Assembly: GCA_034927285.1 (NCBI GenBank)
Contig: JAYFQF010000015.1
Coordinates: 1 to 64,000, forward strand
Source of the DNA: JAYFQF01 sp034927285
GTDB taxonomy: Bacteria > Bacillota > Peptococcia > DRI-13 > UBA5745
Length of the DNA: 64,000 nucleotides
Reading direction: 5' to 3'
This document shows, one piece after another, positions 6,581 through 15,505 of this stretch. The notes under the pieces are model-generated. The model was not told the origin of the DNA. It worked only from the letters and a program-made list of their open reading frames with translations, and ran no database searches. A program made the position numbers and the translations under genes. Within the stretch, counting starts at the first letter, position 1, and each line of letters opens with the position of its first letter.

Positions 6581-8332
6581 TTACGCTTTGCTTCTCCGGC
6601 TCCAGCCCCGGCTGTTCTCCCGGACGGTGACGAAGTCTTTGTAAATCCCGCCGGCGCCGATCAGTTCGTCGTGCGTTCCCGCCTGGGCGATTCTGCCGTC
6701 TGCGACGACCAGTATTTTGTCGGCATTGCGGATCGTCCCCAACCGGTGGGCGATGACCAGCAGGGTCTTGCCTCTGCACAGCTCGCTGATGGCCTCCTGG
6801 ATAAAACTCTCGTTGTCAGCGTCGACGCTGGCGGTGGCTTCGTCCAAAATGACGATGGGCGCGTCCTTTAAAATGCAGCGGGCAATGGAAATCCTCTGCT
6901 TTTCGCCGCCGGAAAGGGTTTCTCCGCCTTCGCCGACCACAGTATCAAAGCCTTCGGGCAGCGCCATGATAAAATCATAGCAGCGCGCCTTTTTCGCCGC
7001 CTCGATCACTTCCGCCTTGCTTGCGCCGGGGCGGCCCATGCTGATGTTGTTATAAATGGTATCCTGAAAGAGGTATACCCGCTGGAATACCATACTGATG
7101 TGGTTCATCAGGTCGCTGAGCTTTACCTGGCGCACGTCCTTGCCACGGATCAGCACCTGCCCTGATTTTACGTCCCAAAAGCGGGCCAGGAGGCTGGCGA
7201 TCGTGGATTTTCCCCCGCCGGACGGCCCCACCAGCGCCACCATGCTGTCGCGCTTCAGGTCGAAAGAGACGCCCCGCAGCACCTCCTTGTCCCCATAAGC
7301 AAAGCTCACCTCCTTAAACTGCACTTCGGCGACCGGACCGCTCTCCGGGATCGTATCCGTACCGCTGTCCGGCAGCCCGGGCTGAGAGAATACCGCCTCA
7401 ATGCGGTCCATGCAGCTGTTCATGACCGTCAGACGGGCGCTCTGGCTGTACAGCGCCTTGAGTGGGCCGAACAAATCGAAGATAAAGAGCATGACGCCCA
7501 AAAGGAAGGTCGTATCCAGCAGGGAGCGGGAATTCAGATACACCGCAAGGGCAATAATCACCACCGCGCCGAAGCCGTAGAGGATATTCAGCCGGCGCTG
7601 CCAGGGGGAATGATTTTCTTCGAATTGAATACTGATCCGGCAGCTCTCCCGGAAGTTGTCGGAAAGCTCCTTGGACTTCCCGCCCAGCAGGTTATAGGTT
7701 TTGATGATCCCGATGCCTTCGGCGAAGTCCAGAACGGACTCCGTCAGATTCTCGCTCTGCTCCTGACGGACGGCGGAATCCGCAAGGCTTTCTTTTTTCA
7801 TTCCCCGGGCCACCGGCAGGATGATCAGCAGGACGGCAATGCCCGCAAGGCCCAGCCACACGTTGAAGAAAAGCATGAAGATCAGCAGGATGCCCTGCGC
7901 AAAGATAAAGCTCATCATATCCGCCAGCACCATCATGCAGTTTTCCTCGATAAACACCATATCTGTGGACAGTACCGAGCTTATTTTGCCGATATTGCCT
8001 TCCGTAAAATAGCCCATGGGCATTTTGCGCAGATGCGCGCCCAACTCCATGCGCTTTTCGGCGAACACCATAAATCCCGCAGCCGACTGCAGCCGGTCGG
8101 CTGCATGGTGGAACAGGACCTGCAGCAGCAGGCTGGCCGCCATGGCGATTCCTATCCAAAGGCACATTTCCGAGTTTGCCGTACCGTTATAAAACGCGGT
8201 GAGAGCGAAAAATGCAAAACCGATGGGTGCTTTCGCCAGAAAAGACTTCAAAAATGAGAATACAAAGGCTGACTGTATCCTGGCCTTGTACTTCCCGGAA
8301 ACAGAAAGGATACGTCTCATTAAAGCGATCAT
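6581..8332 (-). CDS. ABC exporter half-transporter, second subunit
   Basis: The 583-residue protein has an N-terminal six-helix exporter domain (about 1-310) fused to an ATPase domain. The ATPase has Walker A GPSGGGKST, the ABC signature LSGGEKQR, Walker B VILDEATASVD and an AHRLGTI H-loop. Its ATG overlaps the stop of the partner gene (TGATG), which implies a heterodimer. The pair resembles the YbtP/YbtQ or MdlAB type exporters of siderophores, lipids or drugs. The substrate cannot be read from the sequence. TetR control suggests induction by a small molecule. Confidence 0.9.
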   Translation of the reverse strand: MIALMRRILSVSGKYKARIQSAFVFSFLKSFLAKAPIGFAFFALTAFYNGTANSEMCLWIGIAMAASLLLQVLFHHAADRLQSAAGFMVFAEKRMELGAHLRKMPMGYFTEGNIGKISSVLSTDMVFIEENCMMVLADMMSFIFAQGILLIFMLFFNVWLGLAGIAVLLIILPVARGMKKESLADSAVRQEQSENLTESVLDFAEGIGIIKTYNLLGGKSKELSDNFRESCRISIQFEENHSPWQRRLNILYGFGAVVIIALAVYLNSRSLLDTTFLLGVMLFIFDLFGPLKALYSQSARLTVMNSCMDRIEAVFSQPGLPDSGTDTIPESGPVAEVQFKEVSFAYGDKEVLRGVSFDLKRDSMVALVGPSGGGKSTIASLLARFWDVKSGQVLIRGKDVRQVKLSDLMNHISMVFQRVYLFQDTIYNNISMGRPGASKAEVIEAAKKARCYDFIMALPEGFDTVVGEGGETLSGGEKQRISIARCILKDAPIVILDEATASVDADNESFIQEAISELCRGKTLLVIAHRLGTIRNADKILVVADGRIAQAGTHDELIGAGGIYKDFVTVRENSRGWSRRSKA

Positions 8333-10080
8333 CAGTTTTCATCTCCTTTTGCGGTGCTGACCTTCCACTTTGTACTGCCTTCGGCGGCCTGCCAGAGCCT
8401 TTGATATTCGGGGCAGCTCTCAAGCAATTCCCCATGGGTGCCGACCGCCGTGAGGCTGCCGGATTGAAGTACGCAGATCCGGTCCGCGTTCACGATGGAG
8501 TGAAGCCGGTGGGCGATGACGATAACGGTCTTGCCCCGAATGACCTGGGCGATGGCCTCGTTCATTTTTTCCTCGTTTTCCGGGTCCATAAACGCCGTCG
8601 CTTCGTCCAGCACCACGATAGGCGCGTTTTTCAAAATGGCCCGGGCCAGCGAGATACGCTGCCTTTCTCCGCCGGAAAGCTGTTTCCCGCCGTCGCCGGC
8701 CAGAGTGCAAATACCGTTTTCAAGCCGGGCCAGGAATTCCCCGCACTGCGCCTTTTCCGCCGCCGCCATGACCTCTTCGTCCGTGGCGTCAAGCCTGCCG
8801 AGGCGGATGTTTTCCCTAAGGCTGATATTGAACAGAAACTGCTCCTGAGCCACATAAGAAATTTCATTGTTCAGCGCCTCAAGGCTCATACCGCGGATAT
8901 CCTGCCCGCCTATTTTCACCGCCCCGCCGCTCACGTCGTAAAAATGGACCAGCAGCTTCGCCAGAGTCGACTTGCCGCTGCCGGATTCTCCCACAAGAGC
9001 GGTCAGGCTGCCCTCGCCGACTTTGAGCGACAGGCCATGGATCACCTCGGCGTCCTTGTAGGCAAAACGAACGTCGTCAAATTCAATCGAACGGTCCTTG
9101 CCCCTGAACGGTCCCGGGAACTGCCGCAGGGGCGGGGTGGAAAGCATTTCCTCAAGGCTTTCGATTTTGTAATTAATTTGAGGCAGCGTACCCACAAAGC
9201 TCATCGCCCTGAGAAGCGGTGCGCCGATTCCGAAGGACATGCACAAAACCAGTACAAAATCCGCAAGGGTCGAATAACCCCGGAGCACCAGATATGCCCC
9301 GAGGGGGAGAACCAGCAGGGAGACGGTGGGTAAAATACTGTTATACAGCGCCATCCACGGCCAGCTGGCCTTATACCAGGCCAGCGTGAAGTCGCGGTAG
9401 CTCTTTACGTCATGCTCAAACCGGTGATAGGATTCGCCGTCCCGGTTGAAGACCTTGACGACCTCCATCCCATTGATATACTCGACGATAGTATTGTTCA
9501 TCTTTTGCGCCGCCGTATAATAGCACGCCATTTTTCCCATGCCGATCTTGTACATGGCTGTCATGGCCAGCAGGCCAAGGGGAAGAGAGCCCAGCGCCAG
9601 AAGCGCCAGCTTCCAATCCACGAAAAACATCCCGGCAAACACCATAACCGGTACGGCCAGATTGGCGATTCCTTCCGGAAGCGTATGGGCCAGCAGCAAC
9701 TCGATTGTTTCAATGTCGTCAATGAACATCTTTTTGATCGAGCCGATGCCCTTATCCTGAATGGTCCCTAAAGGCTGCGCCTCCAGCTTTCTCTGAAGAG
9801 AGATGCGCAGGTTTTCCAGTGTATGGTAGGCACTGCGGTGGGACAGCGAAAGCCCCCATACATAGAACACGGCGTACAACAAAACGCAAACCGCAATAGC
9901 GGCGATGCGCCAGACCACGTATCCCGCCGGCATTGTCTCCCGCATCAGCAACGGCCTGATGATCTGATAAATAAATAAAAAAGGGACGACATTCATCACG
10001 ATACCGAAAAGCATGGCGGCAACGGCGGCATACGTCGTCTTGCGGTACTCACCGGTATATTCCAGCACCTTTCTAAACAA
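8332..10080 (-). CDS. ABC exporter half-transporter, first subunit
   Basis: The 582-residue protein has the same architecture as its downstream partner: a membrane domain, then an ATPase with GESGSGKST, LSGGERQR, VVLDEATAFMD and AHRLHS. The Walker B aspartate is followed by Glu and both nucleotide sites look catalytically intact. The start is TTG at 10080 with a strong GGAGGAGG site 8 nt upstream, so weak initiation may tune the amount. It follows the TetR gene in the same direction after a gap holding two inverted repeats. Confidence 0.9.
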   Translation of the reverse strand: MFRKVLEYTGEYRKTTYAAVAAMLFGIVMNVVPFLFIYQIIRPLLMRETMPAGYVVWRIAAIAVCVLLYAVFYVWGLSLSHRSAYHTLENLRISLQRKLEAQPLGTIQDKGIGSIKKMFIDDIETIELLLAHTLPEGIANLAVPVMVFAGMFFVDWKLALLALGSLPLGLLAMTAMYKIGMGKMACYYTAAQKMNNTIVEYINGMEVVKVFNRDGESYHRFEHDVKSYRDFTLAWYKASWPWMALYNSILPTVSLLVLPLGAYLVLRGYSTLADFVLVLCMSFGIGAPLLRAMSFVGTLPQINYKIESLEEMLSTPPLRQFPGPFRGKDRSIEFDDVRFAYKDAEVIHGLSLKVGEGSLTALVGESGSGKSTLAKLLVHFYDVSGGAVKIGGQDIRGMSLEALNNEISYVAQEQFLFNISLRENIRLGRLDATDEEVMAAAEKAQCGEFLARLENGICTLAGDGGKQLSGGERQRISLARAILKNAPIVVLDEATAFMDPENEEKMNEAIAQVIRGKTVIVIAHRLHSIVNADRICVLQSGSLTAVGTHGELLESCPEYQRLWQAAEGSTKWKVSTAKGDEN

Positions 10081-10100
10081 AATAAACTCCTCCTCCGCAA

Positions 10101-10122
10101 ATGGTTAGCCTCAACTAACCAT
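10101..10122. repeat. Inverted repeat ahead of ABC genes
   Basis: Perfect 8-bp arms ATGGTTAG and CTAACCAT have a 6-bp centre, between tetR and the first ABC gene. It could be an operator or a leader hairpin just ahead of the ribosome binding site. Confidence 0.55.
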
Positions 10123-10134
10123 CGGGCAAAATGT

Positions 10135-10157
10135 TGTCCCTTCCGCAGGAAGGGACA
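10135..10157 (-). terminator. Possible attenuator hairpin after tetR
   Basis: Perfect 10-bp arms (10135-10144 and 10148-10157) have a 3-nt loop, directly after the tetR stop. On the minus strand it is followed only by AACATTTTG, so it would terminate weakly or act as a processing/stability hairpin between tetR and the exporter genes. Confidence 0.5.
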
Positions 10158-10781
10158 TTATGCAGACGCTTCAAAACCTAACACCCGCCGCCAGTTAAAC
10201 AGGCCGCAGACCAGCTTGCTGTGGGCTTTGATCTGTTCCCAGGTATAGTCGTGGATAAACGGCTCATATATGGTCGTCCAGAACGCCGAAAGCAGGATGT
10301 GCATTTCTTCTATGGATATGCCGGCGCGGGTCAGTCCCCGTTTCTGTGCCTCCAGGAAAAAATCGTAGGTTATCCCGGTCATTTTCTCCACCCAGTCGTG
10401 CTGGAAACCGGCATACACCGTTCCTCCCGCGCATTTGATAAGCAAAACGAAGCCGTCACGATGCTCGTAGAGGAAGCTGAACCACTGCATCATATCCTTC
10501 TCGTCCATATCCCAGGCTTTGATCAGCGCGCCGTCGGAGAGCGCCTTTGGCTCCACGGCGCATCTTTGCTCTACAAATTCGTTCAGATCCGCAACCGTAT
10601 CCGCGACAACGGCGCAAAACAGATCTTCTTTCCCTTTATACCTTTTGTACAGCGCGCCGGTAGTGAAACCGGCATGTTCGCAGATTGCCTTTAAGGACGC
10701 TTTCTCAAAGCCGCCCGCCAGGAATTCTTTCTTTGCGCTTTCCATAAGCCGCGGATCGATGGAGCGATCAGGTTTTGCCAT
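10158..10781 (-). CDS. TetR-family transcriptional regulator
   Basis: Starting from ATG at 10781 the protein has 207 residues. The N-terminal helix-turn-helix spans roughly residues 8-52, with the recognition segment TTGALYKRYKGKEDLF. The divergent C-terminal ligand domain has no recognisable subfamily. A TTG start 15 bp upstream is possible but sits on the ribosome binding site. The gene leads the operon with the two ABC exporter genes, so it probably represses export until a ligand arrives. A palindrome abuts its promoter. Confidence 0.88.
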   Translation of the reverse strand: MAKPDRSIDPRLMESAKKEFLAGGFEKASLKAICEHAGFTTGALYKRYKGKEDLFCAVVADTVADLNEFVEQRCAVEPKALSDGALIKAWDMDEKDMMQWFSFLYEHRDGFVLLIKCAGGTVYAGFQHDWVEKMTGITYDFFLEAQKRGLTRAGISIEEMHILLSAFWTTIYEPFIHDYTWEQIKAHSKLVCGLFNWRRVLGFEASA

Positions 10782-10825
10782 GCAGCCGCCTTTCAATAAA
10801 AAAAATAATTGATAACCTGATTACC

Positions 10826-10840
10826 GATAATCTAATTATC
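10826..10840. promoter_or_regulatory. Putative TetR operator
   Basis: The palindrome GATAATCTAATTATC has 6-bp arms and a 3-bp centre and directly abuts the -10 hexamer of the tetR promoter. A related GATAA half-site is at 10811-10815. Repressor here would cover the start point. Confidence 0.7.
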
Positions 10841-10869
10841 AGAATAGCAGGACTCCTTAATTTTGTCAA
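10841..10869 (-). promoter_or_regulatory. Promoter of tetR-ABC operon
   Basis: TTGACA (10864-10869) and TATTCT (10841-10846) on the minus strand are separated by 17 bp. Confidence 0.85.
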
Positions 10870-10899
10870 GTACAAGATCTCTGCAAAAAAACCGGATGA

Positions 10900-11511
10900 T
10901 CACCGGTCCCCCAAAAGCCGGTCCAGAATGATGGCCGCCGCGCTGCGCACCGACAAATGATTATATTCGCCCCGGCCCAGGATAGGCTCCAGCACCAGAT
11001 CCGCCGAAGCCATCACTTCCGCCGCCAGGCCGTGGCCGGTTCCGAAAAGCAGCAGATAATTTGTATCCGCCCCGGCTCCGGCAGCCTCCGGCCAAATCCG
11101 CCGGCGCAGGGCGGCATAGCTTACGGTGTCGGGATTGATATGGGCGTCGGTGATTACCTTGATCACCGGGCCGCCGTAATTATCCCGGATCCAGGCTTCC
11201 GCCGCCGCTATGGATTCGGTCAGCATCACCCGCTCCAGAGCTTCCCGGCGGTCCGGATTATATTCCGCTCCGTAGCCCTGCCGCCAGAACTCCAAAAGCT
11301 CCTCCACCAGTTGATGCTGTCTGGGATGAGGATGGATCAGAAAATACTTTTTCAGGTCGTAGGTAGCCGCCAGCCGGGAAATATCATGGATATCCAGATT
11401 GGTGACAGAGGTGGCCACTATTTCCCCTTGCTTATTATAAACCGGATAGTGCACCAGGCCTAAAAACGCCCGGGCTGCCGGCCCCTCAGTCCTTTCCCGC
11501 ACTTTTCTCAT
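10900..11511 (-). CDS. TM1570-type SPOUT RNA methyltransferase
   Basis: The 203-residue protein resembles the RNA_Me_trans family (TM1570), a knotted SAM-dependent methyltransferase found next to, or fused to, TrmD. The LGLVHYPVYN opening and the LLLFGTGHGLA glycine-rich knot segment near the C-terminus are typical. Its target RNA is not established. The ATG overlaps the trmD 3' end by 26 bp. A GTG a few codons later is an alternative start. Its stop is the last of the conserved operon; beyond it comes the accessory block. Confidence 0.85.
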   Translation of the reverse strand: MRKVRERTEGPAARAFLGLVHYPVYNKQGEIVATSVTNLDIHDISRLAATYDLKKYFLIHPHPRQHQLVEELLEFWRQGYGAEYNPDRREALERVMLTESIAAAEAWIRDNYGGPVIKVITDAHINPDTVSYAALRRRIWPEAAGAGADTNYLLLFGTGHGLAAEVMASADLVLEPILGRGEYNHLSVRSAAAIILDRLLGDR

Positions 11512-12250
11512 CCTCCTCCCGGCAGATTTCCTCCAGAAATTTTTGATCCTCCGCCGTAAGGGGTATCCGGCGCAAAAGGCCCCGCCGCCTCTGCCAGGTA
11601 CGCCTGAGCGACTCCTTCCGGCGCCAGCGCCGGATCAGTTCATGATTGCCGGAAAATAACACCTCCGGTACTTCCATCCCCCGGAAATTCCGGGGGCGGG
11701 TATAGTGGGGGTGTTCCAGCAGGCCTTCGGAAAAGGAATCGGTCTGGTGAGACTCCTCCTCCCCCAATACGCCGGGAATCAGGCGGCAGATGCTGTCGAT
11801 GACCACCATGGCCGGCAGCTCGCCGCCGGTCAGCACATAATCGCCGATGGACAGTTCCTCGTCGGCCAAAAGCCGGATACGTTCGTCAAAGCCTTCATAA
11901 TGGCCGCAGATAAAGACCAGTTCCTCTTCCCGGGAAAGCTGCCGGGCTTTTTCCTGGGTATACGGATGCCCCTGGGGGCTCATCAGCAAAACCTTGCCCC
12001 GGAGCCGGTAATCTTCCCGGCTGCCGGTCACCGCTTCCAGAGCGGCGTAGATTGGCTCCGGCTTCAGCAGCATACCGGCGCCGCCGCCGAAAGGCTCGTC
12101 GTCCACATTTTTATGCTTGGAGAAGGCATACTCCCGGAAGTCCACCGCCCGGAACTCCAGAAGGCCCTGCTGCCGGGCCCGCTTCATGATGCTGGCTCCC
12201 ATGGGGCCGTCAAACATCTCCGGAAATATCGTCAGCACCGTAATTTTCAT
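11486..12250 (-). CDS. trmD: tRNA (guanine37-N1)-methyltransferase
   Basis: The 254-residue protein is TrmD, which methylates G37 next to the anticodon and prevents +1 frameshifting. It begins MKITVLTIFPEMF, has the FGGGAGM loop and the trefoil-knot SAM site around ICGHYEGFDERI and SIGDYVLTGGE. The C-terminal domain carries the tRNA-binding region with HPHYTRPRNFRG. It follows rimM by 19 bp and is overlapped by the second methyltransferase gene. Confidence 0.98.
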   Translation of the reverse strand: MKITVLTIFPEMFDGPMGASIMKRARQQGLLEFRAVDFREYAFSKHKNVDDEPFGGGAGMLLKPEPIYAALEAVTGSREDYRLRGKVLLMSPQGHPYTQEKARQLSREEELVFICGHYEGFDERIRLLADEELSIGDYVLTGGELPAMVVIDSICRLIPGVLGEEESHQTDSFSEGLLEHPHYTRPRNFRGMEVPEVLFSGNHELIRRWRRKESLRRTWQRRRGLLRRIPLTAEDQKFLEEICREEDEKSAGKD

Positions 12251-12269
12251 CGTCTCTCTCCCGCTTCAA

Positions 12270-12836
12270 TCAGTTCTGCCGGTACAGCTCCAACAGCCCC
12301 GCCGGCAATTCCACTTCCATACGGCCGGCAGGCAGATCCACCTTTTTTACCACCGTTTTCAGGGCCGGCACCAAAAGGTCCCCGGCGGGCTTTTCCCCCT
12401 TCGCCTGAGCCTCCGGCGGCCCTACCACATAAATATCGTTGCTGCCCGGCTGCAGTACCTCGGTAATCTTGCCATAATATACCTGACCTTCCCAGACCTC
12501 CAGGCCCACCAACTGATAAATATAATAACGGCCTTCGGGAAGCGGCGGCAGATCGGCTTCCTCCACCTGCAAAGACCAGCCCTTCAGCTTTTCCGCCGCC
12601 GTCAGGTCCGGGATTTCCTCAAAGGTCAGCATGGTCAGTCCTTTGTGGTAACGCACAGTCTCGATGGTCAGCTGCTGCCGGTGAGCCTTTTCCTGGGACC
12701 TTTCCGCCCAAAGGGGACTTACCGCCCAGATTTCCTTTTCGGATTCGAACCGGCAGGGGTCGTCGCTGAAGACCTGAACCCGCAGTTCACCGCGGATGCC
12801 GTGGGTATTGACAATTTTGCCGATGGTGATGAACAT
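12270..12836 (-). CDS. rimM: Ribosome maturation factor RimM
   Basis: The 188-residue protein has the RimM N-terminal barrel (GKIVNTHGIRGELRV) and a C-terminal PRC-barrel with YYIYQLVGLEVW and NDIYVV. It assists 30S head assembly through S19. It lies between khpA and trmD as in most Firmicutes, but a terminator-like hairpin upstream separates it from khpA. Confidence 0.95.
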   Translation of the reverse strand: MFITIGKIVNTHGIRGELRVQVFSDDPCRFESEKEIWAVSPLWAERSQEKAHRQQLTIETVRYHKGLTMLTFEEIPDLTAAEKLKGWSLQVEEADLPPLPEGRYYIYQLVGLEVWEGQVYYGKITEVLQPGSNDIYVVGPPEAQAKGEKPAGDLLVPALKTVVKKVDLPAGRMEVELPAGLLELYRQN

Positions 12837-12864
12837 GAGCCGCTTCTCCTTTGCTTCGCATGAT

Positions 12865-12892
12865 AAAAATCGGGAAGGCTGCCCTCCCCGAT
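12865..12892 (-). terminator. Internal terminator between khpA and rimM
   Basis: A 10-bp stem with one mismatch (12869-12878 and 12883-12892) and 4-nt loop is followed on the minus strand by TTTTTAT. It lies inside the conserved operon and would reduce rimM-trmD expression relative to rpsP. Confidence 0.75.
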
Positions 12893-12915
12893 CCTTTGGC
12901 CTATATCATATAATA

Positions 12916-13149
12916 CTAGGATACGATATCCACCACAATCTTCTTCTTTTCGCTCTGGCTGGCGCTGGCCTTTACCAAAGTGCGGATGGATTTGGCGATG
13001 CGGCCCTGTTTGCCGATCACTTTTCCCATATCCTCAGAAGAGACCCGCAGTTCTATGACAATGGCCTCGTCATCCTCGCGCTGGGTAACCACCACCAGCT
13101 CGGGATGCTCAACTAACGCCTTAGCCAAGTACTCCACCAGATCTCTCAT
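12916..13149 (-). CDS. khpA: KH-domain RNA-binding protein KhpA
   Basis: A 77-residue single KH domain with the GxxG loop in MGKVIGKQGRIAKSIR. KhpA (YlqC) binds RNA, often with KhpB/Jag, and affects cell elongation and small RNA function. It lies 10 bp downstream of rpsP, the usual position. Confidence 0.95.
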   Translation of the reverse strand: MRDLVEYLAKALVEHPELVVVTQREDDEAIVIELRVSSEDMGKVIGKQGRIAKSIRTLVKASASQSEKKKIVVDIVS

Positions 13150-13159
13150 GGCGACCTCC

Positions 13160-13408
13160 TTACTTTGTAACGACGCCGGCTTTTACCAACAAAGCCTTGA
13201 CCGTTTCGGAAGGCTGCGCGCCGGTGCCGACCCAGTATTTCGCCCGTTCCCCATCAATATTGATAACAACAGGAGTCTTGGTGGGATCGTAGTAACCGAT
13301 CTCCTCAATGAAGCGGCCGTCGCGGGGACTGCGGGAATCGGCCACAACAACGCGGTAGAAAGGAGCCTTTTTAGCGCCCATTCTTCTCAGCCGAATTTTT
13401 GTTGCCAT
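13160..13408 (-). CDS. rpsP: 30S ribosomal protein S16
   Basis: From the ATG at 13408, preceded by AAGGAGGTGA, the protein has 82 residues starting MATKIRLRRMGAKKAPFYR, the S16 signature, and containing DGRFIEEIGYYDP. A longer frame adds seven residues but ignores the ribosome binding site. Confidence 0.98.
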   Translation of the reverse strand: MATKIRLRRMGAKKAPFYRVVVADSRSPRDGRFIEEIGYYDPTKTPVVINIDGERAKYWVGTGAQPSETVKALLVKAGVVTK

Positions 13409-13489
13409 TTTTGTCACCTCCTTAATCAAATTCCATTTCTATTCAAATTCAATAATTAAAATAAGCTTGCGCTTTTTTTAACGGTCTTT

Positions 13490-14827
13490 CTAAAAGGGCA
13501 GCTTAACCCCCTTTTTGCCTTTGCCGGAAGCTAAGGAACTCATCTGTTTCATCATCTTTTGGGACTGCTCAAACTGCTTCAGCAAACGGTTTACATCGGC
13601 GATGCTGGTTCCGGAGCCCGCGGCGATCCGTTTGCGGCGGCTGCCGTTGATGATCATGGGACGGCGTCGCTCCTCCGGCGTCATGGACTTGATGATAGCT
13701 TCCGTATGGGCCATGTCTTTTTCATTTAACTGCAGATCTTTCAGGCCTTTGATCTTGCCGGCTCCGGGCAGCATGCCCAGAATCTGATCCAAAGGGCCCA
13801 TGTTTTTCATCTGCTCCATCTGGTCCAGGAAATCTTCCAGGGTAAATTCGGCCTTGCGGAGCTTTTGCTCCATTTCCTGGGCCTTTTTCATGTCCACGTT
13901 GGCCTGGGCCTTCTCGATCAGGGTGAGCACGTCTCCCATGCCTAAAATCCGGGAAGCCATCCGGTCGGGATAAAAGGGTTCCAGGGCGTCAGTTTTTTCA
14001 CCCATCCCCACAAACTTGATGGGTTTGCCGGTAACGGCCTTGACGGAAAGGGCCGCCCCGCCCCGGGTATCTCCGTCCAGCTTGGTCAGGATCACGCCGC
14101 TGAGCTCCAGCCGCTCATTAAACGCCTCGGTCACCTTCACCGCGTCCTGGCCGGTCATGGCGTCCACCACCAAAAGGATCTCCTGGGGTTTTACCGCTGC
14201 CGCGATCCCCTGGATTTCCTCCATCAGGGCCTCGTCCACATGAAGACGCCCGGCGGTGTCGATAATCAGGATATCGCAGGCTTGACGTTCGGCCTGGGCG
14301 TATGCGCCTTTGGCGATGTCCACGGGATTTACCTTGTCCCCCATGGAAAAAACCGGTACCTCCAGCTGCTGGCCCAGTACCTGCAGCTGCTTGATGGCGG
14401 CGGGCCGGTAGATGTCGCAGGCCGCCAGCATAGGCCGGCGCCCCTGCTTTTTAAAGTAGCGGGCCAGTTTGGCGCTGGAGGTGGTCTTACCGGAACCCTG
14501 AAGGCCGGCCATCAGGATCACGGTGGGTCCCCGGCCGGCATTTTGGATCTGGGAGGGGTTATCGCCCATCAGCTTAGTCATCTCTTCATTTACGATCTTA
14601 ATGACCTGCTGACCCGGCGTCAGGCTTTCCATGACCTCGGAACCAATGGCCCGTTCCTTCACCGACGCCACGAAGCTTTTTACCACCTTGTAGTTTACGT
14701 CGGCTTCCAGAAGCGCCATCCGTACTTCCCGCATGGCGTCGTTTACGTCCTGCTCGGAAAGCTTGCCTTTGCCCCTTAACTTTTTGAATACATCCTGCAG
14801 CCGGTCGGCTAAGGATTCAAATGCCAT
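13490..14827 (-). CDS. ffh: Signal recognition particle GTPase Ffh
   Basis: The 445-residue protein has the N domain, the G domain with GLQGSGKTT (108-116), the DTAGR and TKLDGD motifs, and the methionine-rich M domain ending in a basic glycine tail. It binds 4.5S/SRP RNA and signal sequences and docks with FtsY, encoded in this window. YlxM lies immediately upstream. Confidence 0.98.
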   Translation of the reverse strand: MAFESLADRLQDVFKKLRGKGKLSEQDVNDAMREVRMALLEADVNYKVVKSFVASVKERAIGSEVMESLTPGQQVIKIVNEEMTKLMGDNPSQIQNAGRGPTVILMAGLQGSGKTTSSAKLARYFKKQGRRPMLAACDIYRPAAIKQLQVLGQQLEVPVFSMGDKVNPVDIAKGAYAQAERQACDILIIDTAGRLHVDEALMEEIQGIAAAVKPQEILLVVDAMTGQDAVKVTEAFNERLELSGVILTKLDGDTRGGAALSVKAVTGKPIKFVGMGEKTDALEPFYPDRMASRILGMGDVLTLIEKAQANVDMKKAQEMEQKLRKAEFTLEDFLDQMEQMKNMGPLDQILGMLPGAGKIKGLKDLQLNEKDMAHTEAIIKSMTPEERRRPMIINGSRRKRIAAGSGTSIADVNRLLKQFEQSQKMMKQMSSLASGKGKKGVKLPF

Positions 14828-14852
14828 ATTGGCCTCCTTGGATCTCGTTTCG

Positions 14853-15218
14853 CTACAGCCTGCCGAGCTGACCGATCAGATCGGCCAGCTCCGCCTGTTC
14901 TTCTTTATCCAGACCGGCGGCATTGCGCTTAAGCCATTCCCGAAAGCGTCCGGCCAGAGCCTGCTTGCCTTCCCGCTGAGCCTGGCCTCCCCGGATCAGC
15001 CCCAAAGCCTCCTCGTAGCGCTCCATCTTCTCATCGGTGCGGACCAGCAGATCGTAAACCGCGTTACGGCTTACCTTTTGCAGGTCGCTGATCTCACCCA
15101 GGGAAAGATCCTCCTGAAAATACAGATCATAGATCTGCCTTTGCTTTTCGGTCAGCAAGGGACCGTAATAATCCAGCAGCAGGGCCCTTCTGACGATGTC
15201 TTTCTTCAAATCCTTCAT
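14853..15218 (-). CDS. ylxM: YlxM family SRP-associated HTH protein
   Basis: The 121-residue protein has a sigma-70 region 4-like helix-turn-helix (LSLGEISDLQKVSRNAVYDL) and the conserved start with LLLDYYGPLLTEKQRQ. YlxM is thought to modulate the SRP. It is first in the ylxM-ffh-rpsP-khpA-rimM-trmD operon, behind a strong promoter. Confidence 0.93.
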   Translation of the reverse strand: MKDLKKDIVRRALLLDYYGPLLTEKQRQIYDLYFQEDLSLGEISDLQKVSRNAVYDLLVRTDEKMERYEEALGLIRGGQAQREGKQALAGRFREWLKRNAAGLDKEEQAELADLIGQLGRL

Positions 15219-15300
15219 CTGCGGCCCGTCCTCGTCTTTCCTTCGGCCGCCCCGGCGGCACCGGCTGTCAATGAAAATTACTTAACATACGGCAAAACAT

Positions 15301-15329
15301 ATTTTACCGGCACGGCCCGGCTTTGTCAA
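15301..15329 (-). promoter_or_regulatory. Promoter of ylxM-ffh operon
   Basis: TTGACA (15324-15329) and TAAAAT (15301-15306) on the minus strand are separated by 17 bp, about 80 nt upstream of ylxM. The rest of the 15330-15505 gap holds pyrimidine-rich imperfect repeats and no gene. Confidence 0.85.
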
Positions 15330-15505
15330 GCATTTTCCCATAACACGTCTTAAGCCGCTGAACTCCTGTCTTTTGTCCTAATGTCTTCCCTTTGTCCAAA
15401 AGCATTCCCCTGCCGGGAAAGACCTTTATAAAAAGCAAAGTCCTGAACTCCTGCCGTAAAACCAAAGCCTTAAACTCCCTTTACTCTTGCCAGGTCCCCG
15501 AACCC

